Shown: in pieces, positions 1 to 10,600 of the stretch
How positions within the stretch are numbered: position 1 is the first letter of the stretch
How the letters are laid out: each line of letters opens with the position of its first letter
Assembly: GCA_037893225.1 (NCBI GenBank)
Contig: JAZGUH010000407.1
Location: forward strand, 744,001 to 808,000
DNA: 64,000 nucleotides
Origin: Hippasteria phrygiana
Taxonomy: Eukaryota > Echinodermata > Asteroidea > Valvatida > Goniasteridae
Reading direction: 5' to 3'
Program-made: the position numbers and the translations under genes
The notes under the pieces: model-generated
Seen by the model: the letters and a program-made list of their open reading frames with translations, nothing else
Told to the model about the DNA's origin: nothing
The model's database searches: none

Positions 1-36
1 CAAATTCCCTGGGGTATGGACTTGCTTTACTCATTC

Positions 37-118
37 ATAATTGCATGAAATATCAACCAAATTCAGTAATTTTGACATGTTTGGATAGCTTAGATCTGGC
101 GGTACATGTTGCAATTAT
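37..118. repeat. Short inverted repeat spanning each monomer junction (example copy)
   Basis: The 9-mer ataattgca at 37-45, at the end of one monomer, is the exact reverse complement of tgcaattat at 110-118 in the next, with 64 bp between the arms. The left arm looks unchanged across the array. The right arm is broken by a T-to-C change (tgcaatcat) in a minority of monomers, mainly D, c and some E types. Two acatgt palindromes, 29 bp apart, lie inside the spacer. The sequence could form a cruciform or a transcript hairpin with a large loop, but short arms like this may arise by chance in AT-rich DNA. No function is claimed. Confidence 0.5.
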
Positions 119-276
119 CGGCGGCTTCTTAGAGTTAACACTTGTGGAGAAAATTCAAACCTCGCAATGTTTATTTTCTTCCCGGCCACCATCTGTGTGC
201 AGATTACCTCTTATTTATTGCTCCATGCCTGTCAAATTCCCTGGGGTATGGACTTGCTTTACTCATTCATAATTGC
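45..276 (+). repeat. Reference 232-bp monomer (type A)
   Basis: This is the first complete monomer, used as the reference for anatomy. Landmarks in order are: the start atgaaatatcaacc at 45; a palindromic acatgt at 75-80; an AGATCT site at 92-97, seen in every monomer I read; a second acatgt at 104-109; a GC-rich patch atcggcggc around 118-126; gttaac at 134-139 (gttaaa in C, D and E types); a pyrimidine-rich ttattttctt running into cccggccacc at 171-190; the hypervariable block around 190-215 that defines the types; and the conserved closing segment ccctggggtatggacttgc. Five CpG dinucleotides are kept in nearly all copies. This copy has two features uncommon elsewhere: gacatgtttgg instead of gacatgtatgg (shared with the monomer at 5832) and gcggta instead of the commoner gcgcta. 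Confidence 0.95.
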
Positions 277-2828
277 ATGAAATATCAACCAAATTCAGTA
301 ATTTTGACATGTATGGATAGCTTAGATCTGGCGCTACATGTTGCAATTATCGGCGGCTTCTTAGAGTTAACACTTGTGGAGAAAATTCAAACCTCGCAAT
401 GTTTATTTTCTTCCCGGCCACCATCTGTGTGCAGATTACCTTTTATTTATTGCTCCATGCCTGTCAAATTCCCTGGGGTATGGACTTGCTTTACTCATTC
501 ATAATTGCATGAAATATCAACCAAATTCAGTAATTCTGACATGTATGGATAGCTTAGATCTGGCGCTACATGTTGCAATTATCGGCGGCTTCTTAGAGTT
601 AACACTTGTGGAGAAAATTCAAACCTCGCAATGTTTATTTTCTTCCCGGCCACCATCTGTGTGCAGATTACCTTTTATTTATTGCTCCATGCCTGTCAAA
701 TTCCCTGGGGTATGGACTTGCTTTACTCATTCATAATTGCATGAAATATCAACCAAATTCAGTAATTCTGACATGTATGGATAGCTTAGATCTGGCGCTA
801 CATGTTGCAATTATCGGCGGCTTCTTAGAGTTAAAACTTGTGGAGAAAATTCAAACCTCGCAATGTTTATTTTCTTTCCGGCCAACATCTGTGTGCATAT
901 TACCTTCTATTTATTGCTCCATGCCTGTCAAATTCCCTAGGGTATGGACTTGCTTTACTCATTCATAATTGCATGAAATATCAACCAAATTCAGTAATTT
1001 TGACATGTATGGATAGCTTAGATCTGGCGGTACATGTTGCAATCATCGGCGGCTTCTTAGAGTTAAAACTTGTGGAGAAAATTCAAACCTCGCAATGTTT
1101 ATTTTCTTTCCGGCCACCATCTGTGTACATGTTACCGTCTATTTATTGCTCCATGCATGTCAAATTCCCTGGGGTATGGACTTGCTTTACTCATTCATAA
1201 TTGCATGAAATATCAACCAAATTCAGTAATTTTGACATGTATGGATAGCTTAGATCTGGCGGTACATGTTGCAATTATCGGCGGCTTCTTAGAGTTAAAA
1301 CTTGTGGAGAAAATTCAAACCTCGCAATGTTTATTTTCTTTCCGGCCAACATCTGTGTGCATATTACTTTCTATTTATTGCTCCATGCCTGTCAAATTCC
1401 CTGGGGTATGGACTTGCTTTACTCATTCATAATTGCATGAAATATCAACCAAATTCAGTAATTTTGACATGTATGGATAGCTTAGATCTGGCGCTACATG
1501 TTGCAATTATCGGCGGCTTCTTAGAGTTAAAACTTGTGGAGAAAATTCAAACCTCGCAATGTTTATTTTCTTTCCGGCCAACATCTGTGTGCATATTACT
1601 TTCTATTTATTGCTCCATGCCTGTCAAATTCCCTGGGGTATGGACTTGCTTTACTCATTCATAATTGCATGAAATATCAACCAAATTCAGTAATTTTGAC
1701 ATGTATGGATAGCTTAGATCTGGCGCTACATGTTGCAATTATCGGCGGCTTCTTAGAGTTAACACTTGTGGAGAAAATTCAAACCTCGCAATGTTTATTT
1801 TCTTCCCGGCCACCATCTGTGTGCAGATTACCTCTTATTTATTGCTCCATGCCTGTCAAATTCCCTGGGGTATGGACTTGCTTTACTCATTCATAATTGC
1901 ATGAAATATCAACCAAATTCAGTAATTTTGACATGTATGGATAGCTTAGATCTGGCGCTACATGTTGCAATTATCGGCGGCTTCTTAGAGTTAAAACTTG
2001 TGGAGAAAATTCAAACCTCGCAATGTTTATTTTCTTTCCGGCCAACATCTGTGTGCATATTACTTTCTATTTATTGCTCCATGCCTGTCAAATTCCCTGG
2101 GGTATGGACTTGCTTTACTCATTCATAATTGCATGAAATATCAACCAAATTCAGTAATTTTGACATGTATGGATAGCTTAGATCTGGCGCTACATGTTGC
2201 AATTATCGGCGGCTTCTTAGAGTTAAAACTTGTGGAGAAAATTCAAACCTCGCAATGTTTATTTTCTTTCCGGCCAACATCTGTGTGCATATTACTTTCT
2301 ATTTATTGCTCCATGCCTGTCAAATTCCCTGGGGTATGGACTTGCTTTACTCATTCATAATTGCATGAAATATCAACAAAATTCAGTAATTTTGACATGT
2401 ATGGATAGCTTAGATCTGGCGCTACATGTTGCAATTATCGGCGGCTTCTTAGAGTTAACACTTGTGGAGAAAATTCAAACCTCGCAATGTTTATTTTCTT
2501 CCCGGCCACCATCTGTGTGCAGATTACCTCTTATTTATTGCTCCATGCCTGTCAAATTCCCTGGGGTATGGACTTGCTTTACTCATTCATAATTGCATGA
2601 AATATCAACCAAATTCAGTAATTTTGACATGTATGGATAGCTTAGATCTGGCGCTACATGTTGCAATTATCGGCGGCTTCTTAGAGTTAAAACTTGTGGA
2701 GAAAATTCAAACCTCGCAATGTTTATTTTCTTTCCGGCCAACATCTGTGTACATGTTACCGTCTATTTATTGCTCCATGCATGTCAAATTCCCTGGGGTA
2801 TGGACTTGCTTTACTCATTCATAATTGC

Positions 2829-3059
2829 ATGAAATATCAACCAAATTCAGTAATTTTGACATGTATGGATAGCTTAGATCTGGCGCTACATGTTGCAATT
2901 ATCGGCGGCTTCTTAGATTTAACACTTGTGGAGAAAATTCAAACCTCGCAATGTTTATTTTCTTCCCGGCCACCATCTGTGTGCATATTACCTTCTATTT
3001 ATTGCTCCATGCCTGTCAAATTCCCTAGGGTATGACTTGCTTTACTCATTCATAATTGC
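2829..3059 (+). repeat. Mosaic monomer B/c (231 bp)
   Basis: The 5' part matches the B monomers carrying gatttaaca (such as 3988) and includes the tcccggccacc middle. After gtgtgca it switches to the C/c tail (tattaccttcta, then ccctaggg with the 1-bp deletion). Its neighbours are the same types that flank the four-monomer stretch 3988-4682 (D before, a B with gacatat after). A crossover inside this monomer therefore accounts for a clean loss of the two intervening monomers plus the halves replaced. Confidence 0.8.
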
Positions 3060-4225
3060 ATGAAATATCAACCAAATTCAGTAATTTTGACATATATGGA
3101 TAGCTTAGATCTGGCGCTACATGTTGCAATTATCGGCGGCTTCTTAGAGTTAACACTTGTGGAGAAAATTCAAACCTCGCAATGTTTATTTTCTTCCCGG
3201 CCACCATCTGTGTGCAGATTACCTTTTATTTATTGCTCCATGCCTGTCAAATTCCCTGGGGTATGGACTTGCTTTACTCATTCATAATTGCATGAAATAT
3301 CAACCAAATTCAGTAATTCTGACATGTATGGATAGCTTAGATCTGGCGCTACATGTTGCAATTATCGGCGGCTTCTTAGAGTTAAAACTTGTGGAGAAAA
3401 TTCAAACCTCGCAATGTTTATTTTCTTTCCGGCCAACATCTGTGTGCATATTACCTTCTATTTATTGCTCCATGCCTGTCAAATTCCCTAGGGTATGGAC
3501 TTGCTTTACTCATTCATAATTGCATGAAATATCAACCAAATTCAGTAATTTTGACATGTATGGATAGCTTAGATCTGGCGCTACATGTTGCAATTATCGG
3601 CGGCTTCTTAGAGTTAACACTTGTGGAGAAAATTCAAACCTCGCAATGTTTATTTTCTTCCCGGCCACCATCTGTGTGCAGATTACCTCTTATTTATTGC
3701 TCCATGCCTGTCAAATTCCCTGGGGTATGGACTTGCTTTACTCATTCATAATTGCATGAAATATCAACCAAATTCAGTAATTTTGACATGTATGGATAGC
3801 TTAGATCTGGCGCTACATGTTGCAATTATCGGCGGCTTCTTAGAGTTAAAACTTGTGGAGAAAATTCAAACCTCGCAATGTTTATTTTCTTTCCGGCCAA
3901 CATCTGTGTACATGTTACCGTCTATTTATTGCTCCATGCATGTCAAATTCCCTGGGGTATGGACTTGCTTTACTCATTCATAATTGCATGAAATATCAAC
4001 CAAATTCAGTAATTTTGACATGTATGGATAGCTTAGATCTGGCGCTACATGTTGCAATTATCGGCGGCTTCTTAGATTTAACACTTGTGGAGAAAATTCA
4101 AACCTCGCAATGTTTATTTTCTTCCCGGCCACCATCTGTGTGCAGATTACCTTTTATTTATTGCTCCATGCCTGTCAAATTCCCTGGGGTATGGACTTGC
4201 TTTACTCATTCATAATTGCATGAAA

Positions 4226-4231
4226 TATAAA
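4226..4231 (+). other. TATAAA created by a monomer-subtype substitution (example copy)
   Basis: A C-to-A change turns tatcaacc into tataaacc, giving a perfect TATAAA six bases after the landmark ATG. I count 57 monomers with it: one in the first 7.4 kb (this one), five in each 27-monomer unit, four in the 24-monomer unit, and 42 from 25540 to the end, including the partial last monomer. It usually travels with aatacag (A- and D-type starts on the right) or with agtagtttt (G). It resembles a TATA box only in sequence; I see no accompanying promoter elements and do not call a promoter. Confidence 0.4.
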
Positions 4232-5378
4232 CCAAATACAGTAATTTTGACATGTATGGATAGCTTAGATCTGGCGCTACATGTTGCAATCATCGGCGGC
4301 TTCTTAGAGTTAAAACTTGTGGAGAAAATTCAAACCTCGCAATGTTTATTTTCTTTCCGGCCACCATCTGTGTACATGTTACCGTCTATTTATTGCTCCA
4401 TGCATGTCAAATTCCCTGGGGTATGGACTTGCTTTACTCATTCATAATTGCATGAAATATCAACCAAATTCAGTAATTTTGACATGTATGGATAGCTTAG
4501 ATCTGGCGGTACATGTTGCAATCATCGGCGGCTTCTTAGAGTTAAAACTTGTGGAGAAAATTCAAACCTCGCAATGTTTATTTTCTTTCCGGCCAACATC
4601 TGTGTGCATATTACCTTCTATTTATTGCTCCATGCCTGTCAAATTCCCTAGGGTATGACTTGCTTTACTCATTCATAATTGCATGAAATATCAACCAAAT
4701 TCAGTAATTTTGACATATATGGATAGCTTAGATCTGGCGCTACATGTTGCAATTATCGGCGGCTTCTTAGAGTTAACACTTGTGGAGAAAATTCAAACCT
4801 CGCAATGTTTATTTTCTTCCCGGCCACCATCTGTGTGCAGATTACCTTTTATTTATTGCTCCATGCCTGTCAAATTCCCTGGGGTATGGACTTGCTTTAC
4901 TCATTCATAATTGCATGAAATATCAACCAAATTCAGTAATTCTGACATGTATGGATAGCTTAGATCTGGCGCTACATGTTGCAATTATCGGCGGCTTCTT
5001 AGAGTTAAAACTTGTGGAGAAAATTCAAACCTCGCAATGTTTATTTTCTTTCCGGCCAACATCTGTGTGCATATTACCTTCTATTTATTGCTCCATGCCT
5101 GTCAAATTCCCTAGGGTATGGACTTGCTTTACTCATTCATAATTGCATGAAATATCAACCAAATTCAGTAATTTTGACATGTATGGATAGCTTAGATCTG
5201 GCGGTACATGTTGCAATCATCGGCGGCTTCTTAGAGCTAAAACTTGTGGAGAAAATTCAAACCTCGCAATGTTTATTTTCTTTCCGGCCACCATCTGTGT
5301 ACATGTTACCGTCTATTTATTGCTCCATGCATGTCAAATTCCCTGGGGTATGGACTTGCTTTACTCATTCATAATTGC

Positions 5379-5599
5379 ATGAAATATCAACCAAATTCAG
5401 TAATTTTGAAGCTTAGATCTGGCGGTACATGTTGCAATTATCGGCGGCTTCTTAGAGTTAAAACTTGTGGAGAAAATTCAAACCTCGCAATGTTTATTTT
5501 CTTTCCGGCCAACATCTGTGTGCATATTACTTTCTATTTATTGCTCCATGCCTGTCAAATTCCCTGGGGTATGGACTTGCTTTACTCATTCATAATTGC
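5379..5599 (+). repeat. 221-bp monomer with a unique 11-bp internal deletion
   Basis: The landmark spacing here is 221 bp (5379 to 5600). The text taattttga runs straight into agcttagatctgg at 5409/5410, so the 11 bases catgtatggat are missing. The rest is an ordinary E-type monomer with gcggta. The breakpoints have no alternative alignment, so there is no microhomology. The join creates AAGCTT at 5409-5414, which I did not see elsewhere in the window. No other copy carries the deletion, so it has not been spread by amplification. Confidence 0.95.
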
Positions 5600-6295
5600 A
5601 TGAAATATCAACCAAATTCAGTAATTTTGACATGTATGGATAGCTTAGATCTGGCGCTACATGTTGCAATTATCGGCGGCTTCTTAGAGTTAAAACTTGT
5701 GGAGAAAATTCAAACCTCGCAATGTTTATTTTCTTTCCGGCCAACATCTGTGTGCATATTACTTTCTATTTATTGCTCCATGCCTGTCAAATTCCCTGGG
5801 GTATGGACTTGCTTTACTCATTCATAATTGCATGAAATATCAACCAAATTCAGTAATTTTGACATGTTTGGATAGCTTAGATCTGGCGGTACATGTTGCA
5901 ATTATCGGCGGCTTCTTAGAGTTAACACTTGTGGAGAAAATTCAAACCTCGCAATGTTTATTTTCTTCCCGGCCACCATCTGTGTGCAGATTACCTCTTA
6001 TTTATTGCTCCATGCCTGTCAAATTCCCTGGGGTATGGACTTGCTTTACTCATTCATAATTGCATGAAATATCAACCAAATTCAGTAATTTTGACATGTA
6101 TGGATAGCTTAGATCTGGCGCTACATGTTGCAATTATCGGCGGCTTCTTAGAGTTAAAACTTGTGGAGAAAATTCAAACCTCGCAATGTTTATTTTCTTT
6201 CCGGCCAACATCTGTGTACATGTTACCGTCTATTTATTGCTCCATGCATGTCAAATTCCCTGGGGTATGGACTTGCTTTACTCATTCATAATTGC

Positions 6296-7687
6296 ATGAA
6301 ATATCAACCAAATTCAGTAATTTTGACATGTATGGATAGCTTAGATCTGGCGCTACATGTTGCAATTATCGGCGGCTTCTTAGAGTTAACACTTGTGGAG
6401 AAAATTCAAACCTCGCAATGTTTATTTTCTTCCCGGCCACCATCTGTGTGCAGATTACCTTTTATTTATTGCTCCATGCCTGTCAAATTCCCTGGGGTAT
6501 GGACTTGCTTTACTCATTCATAATTGCATGAAATATCAACCAAATTCAGTAATTCTGACATGTATGGATAGCTTAGATCTGGCGCTACATGTTGCAATTA
6601 TCGGCGGCTTCTTAGAGTTAAAACTTGTGGAGAAAATTCAAACCTCGCAATGTTTATTTTCTTTCCGGCCAACATCTGTGTGCAGATTACCTTTTATTTA
6701 TTGCTCCATGCCTGTCAAATTCCCTGGGGTATGGACTTGCTTTACTCATTCATAATTGCATGAAATATCAACCAAATTCAGTAATTTTGACATGTATGGA
6801 TAGCTTAGATCTGGCGCTACATGTTGCAATCATCGGCGGCTTCTTAGAGTTAAAACTTGTGGAGAAAATTCAAACCTCGCAATGTTTATTTTCTTTCCGG
6901 CCACCATCTGTGTACATGTTACCGTCTATTTATTGCTCCATGCATGTCAAATTCCCTGGGGTATGGACTTGCTTTACTCATTCATAATTGCATGAAATAT
7001 CAACCAAATTCAGTAATTTTGACATATATGGATAGCTTAGATCTGGCGCTACATGTTGCAATTATCGGCGGCTTCTTAGAGTTAACACTTGTGGAGAAAA
7101 TTCAAACCTCGCAATGTTTATTTTCTTCCCGGCCACCATCTGTGTGCAGATTACCTTTTATTTATTGCTCCATGCCTGTCAAATTCCCTGGGGTATGGAC
7201 TTGCTTTACTCATTCATAATTGCATGAAATATCAACCAAATTCAGTAATTCTGACATGTATGGATAGCTTAGATCTGGCGCTACATGTTGCAATTATCGG
7301 CGGCTTCTTAGAGTTAAAACTTGTGGAGAAAATTCAAACCTCGCAATGTTTATTTTCTTTCCGGCCAACATCTGTGTGCAGATTACCTTTTATTTATTGC
7401 TCCATGCCTGTCAAATTCCCTGGGGTATGGACTTGCTTTACTCATTCATAATTGCATGAAATATCAACCAAATTCAGTAATTTTGACATGTATGGATAGC
7501 TTAGATCTGGCGCTACATGTTGCAATCATCGGCGGCTTCTTAGAGTTAAAACTTGTGGAGAAAATTCAAACCTCGCAATGTTTATTTTCTTTCCGGCCAC
7601 CATCTGTGTACATGTTACCGTCTATTTATTGCTCCATGCATGTCAAATTCCCTGGGGTATGGACTTGCTTTACTCATTCATAATTGC
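6296..7687 (+). repeat. Local tandem duplication of a three-monomer block (2 x 696 bp)
   Basis: The order B-X-D at 6296-6991 is repeated as B-X-D at 6992-7687, each 696 bp. Both X monomers (6528 and 7224) are the same mosaic: a C/E-like middle (tttccggccaacatc) with a B tail (cagattacctttta) and agtaattctg in the 5' part. Because X is found only here, the two copies almost certainly share one origin. They differ at the first monomer, where the second copy has gacatatatgg instead of gacatgtatgg. The last D (7456) is also the first monomer of the following 27-monomer unit. Confidence 0.85.
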
Positions 7688-10600
7688 ATGAAATATCAAC
7701 CAAATTCAGTAATTTTGACATGTATGGATAGCTTAGATCTGGCGCTACATGTTGCAATTATCGGCGGCTTCTTAGAGTTAACACTTGTGGAGAAAATTCA
7801 AACCTCGCAATGTTTATTTTCTTCCCGGCCACCATCTGTGTGCAGATTACCTCTTATTTATTGCTCCATGCCTGTCAAATTCCCTGGGGTATGGACTTGC
7901 TTTACTCATTCATAATTGCATGAAATATCAATCAAATTCAGTAATTTTGACATGTATGGATAGCTTAGATCTGGCGCTACATGTTGCAATTATCGGCGGC
8001 TTCTTAGAGTTAAAACTTGTGGAGAAAATTCAAACCTCGCAATGTTTATTTTCTTTCCGGCCAACATCTGTGTACATGTTACCGTCTATTTATTGCTCCA
8101 TGCATGTCAAATTCCCTGGGGTATGGACTTGCTTTACTCATTCATAATTGCATGAAATATCAACCAAATTCAGTAATTTTGACATGTATGGATAGCTTAG
8201 ATCTGGCGCTACATGTTGCAATTATCGGCGGCTTCTTAGATTTAACACTTGTGGAGAAAATTCAAACCTCGCAATGTTTATTTTCTTCCCGGCCACCATC
8301 TGTGTGCAGATTACCTTTTATTTATTGCTCCATGCCTGTCAAATTCCCTGGGGTATGGACTTGCTTTACTCATTCATAATTGCATGAAATATAAACCAAA
8401 TACAGTAATTTTGACATGTATGGATAGCTTAGATCTGGCGCTACATGTTGCAATCATCGGCGGCTTCTTAGAGTTAAAACTTGTGGAGAAAATTCAAACC
8501 TCGCAATGTTTATTTTCTTTCCGGCCACCATCTGTGTACATGTTACCGTCTATTTATTGCTCCATGCATGTCAAATTCCCTGGGGTATGGACTTGCTTTA
8601 CTCATTCATAATTGCATGAAATATCAACCAAATTCAGTAATTTTGACATATATGGATAGCTTAGATCTGGCGCTACATGTTGCAATTATCGGCGGCTTCT
8701 TAGAGTTAACACTTGTGGAGAAAATTCAAACCTCGCAATGTTTATTTTCTTCCCGGCCACCATCTGTGTGCAGATTACCTTTTATTTATTGCTCCATGCC
8801 TGTCAAATTCCCTGGGGTATGGACTTGCTTTACTCATTCATAATTGCATGAAATATCAACCAAATTCAGTAATTCTGACATGTATGGATAGCTTAGATCT
8901 GGCGCTACATGTTGCAATTATCGGCGGCTTCTTAGAGTTAAAACTTGTGGAGAAAATTCAAACCTCGCAATGTTTATTTTCTTTCCGGCCAACATCTGTG
9001 TGCATATTACCTTCTATTTATTGCTCCATGCCTGTCAAATTCCCTAGGGTATGGACTTGCTTTACTCATTCATAATTGCATGAAATATCAACCAAATTCA
9101 GTAATTTTGACATGTATGGATAGCTTAGATCTGGCGCTACATGTTGCAATCATCGGCGGCTTCTTAGAGTTAAAACTTGTGGAGAAAATTCAAACCTCGC
9201 AATGTTTATTTTCTTTCCGGCCAACATCTGTGTGCATATTACTTTCTATTTATTGCTCCATGCCTGTCAAATTCCCTGGGGTATGGACTTGCTTTACTCA
9301 TTCATAATTGCATGAAATATCAACCAAATTCAGTAATTTTGACATGTATGGATAGCTTAGATCTGGCGCTACATGTTGCAATTATCGGCGGCTTCTTAGA
9401 GTTAAAACTTGTGGAGAAAATTCAAACCTCGCAATGTTTATTTTCTTTCCGGCCAACATCTGTGTGCATATTACTTTCTATTTATTGCTCCATGCCTGTC
9501 AAATTCCCTGGGGTATGGACTTGCTTTACTCATTCATAATTGCATGAAATATCAACCAAATTCAGTAATTCTGACATGTATGGATAGCTTAGATCTGGCG
9601 CTACATGTTGCAATTATCGGCGGCTTCTTAGAGTTAAAACTTGCGGAGAAAATTCAAACCTCGCAATGTTTATTTTCTTTCCGGCCAACATCTGTGTGCA
9701 TATTACCTTCTATTTATTGCTCCATGCCTGTCAAATTCCCTAGGGTATGGACTTGCTTTACTCATTCATAATTGCATGAAATATCAACCAAATTCAGTAA
9801 TTTTGACATGTATGGATAGCTTAGATCTGGCGCTACATGTTGCAATCATCGGCGGCTTCTTAGAGTTAAAACTTGTGGAGAAAATTCAAACCTCGCAATG
9901 TTTATTTTCTTTCCGGCCAACATCTGTGTGCATATTACTTTCTATTTATTGCTCCATGCCTGTCAAATTCCCTGGGGTATGGACTTGCTTTACTCATTCA
10001 TAATTGCATGAAATATCAACCAAATTCAGTAATTTTGACATGTATGGATAGCTTAGATCTGGCGCTACATGTTGCAATTATCGGCGGCTTCTTAGAGTTA
10101 AAACTTGTGGAGAAAATTCAAACCTCGCAATGTTTATTTTCTTTCCGGCCAACATCTGTGTGCATATTACTTTCTATTTATTGCTCCATGCCTGTCAAAT
10201 TCCCTGGGGTATGGACTTGCTTTACTCATTCATAATTGCATGAAATATCAACCAAATTCAGTAATTTTGACATGTATGGATAGCTTAGATCTGGCGCTAC
10301 ATGTTGCAATTATCGGCGGCTTCTTAGAGTTAAAACTTGTGGAGAAAATTCAAACCTCGCAATGTTTATTTTCTTCCCGGCCACCATCTGTGTGCAGATT
10401 ACCTCTTATTTATTGCTCCATGCCTGTCAAATTCCCTGGGGTATGGACTTGCTTTACTCATTCATAATTGCATGAAATATCAACCAAATTCAGTAATTTT
10501 GACATGTATGGATAGCTTAGATCTGGCGCTACATGTTGCAATTATCGGCGGCTTCTTAGAGTTAAAACTTGTGGAGAAAATTCAAACCTCGCAATGTTTA

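Larger units (their letters stand above)
1..7455 (+). repeat. Irregular left zone of the array, 32 complete monomers
   Basis: From 45 the monomer order is A B B C D E E A E E A D X B C A D B D c B C D E(11-bp deletion) E A D B X D B X. No long period repeats exactly, but fragments recur. The run A-D-B-D seen at 3524-4451 is the motif that later opens the 27-monomer unit, and D-X-B-C at 2597-3523 looks like D-B-D-c-B-C at 3756-5146 with two monomers missing. The 1-bp deletion occurs in only two of these 32 monomers (2829 and 4452), and the tataaacc start occurs once (4220). The zone is either an older, scrambled edge of the array or a different HOR cut by the window boundary. Confidence 0.85.

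Noticed and set aside
140..230. RNA polymerase III internal promoter (tRNA-derived or 5S-derived repeat) on the minus strand
   Set aside because: The minus strand has ggtttgaattt, which only partly resembles a B box (mismatches at key positions), and no A box lies at a suitable distance. No tRNA or 5S fold was recognised.
45..276. CENP-B box
   Set aside because: The required TTCG and CGGG core arrangement is not found on either strand; ttcg and cgaa were not seen in the monomer.
45..276. Minus-strand AATAAA motifs (tttatt on the + strand) as poly(A) signals
   Set aside because: They occur in an AT-rich stretch of every monomer with no associated gene; there is no support for transcription ends.
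900..950. Splice-site-like text (pyrimidine-rich tract, ccctag, ggtatgg)
   Set aside because: It is present in C-type monomers only because of the ccctaggg variant. There is no exon or coding context, so this is chance resemblance.
5379..5599. Assembly error as explanation for the 11-bp deletion
   Set aside because: It cannot be excluded without reads, but the join is clean, not in a homopolymer, and the rest of the monomer is canonical, so I report it as a real variant with a check.
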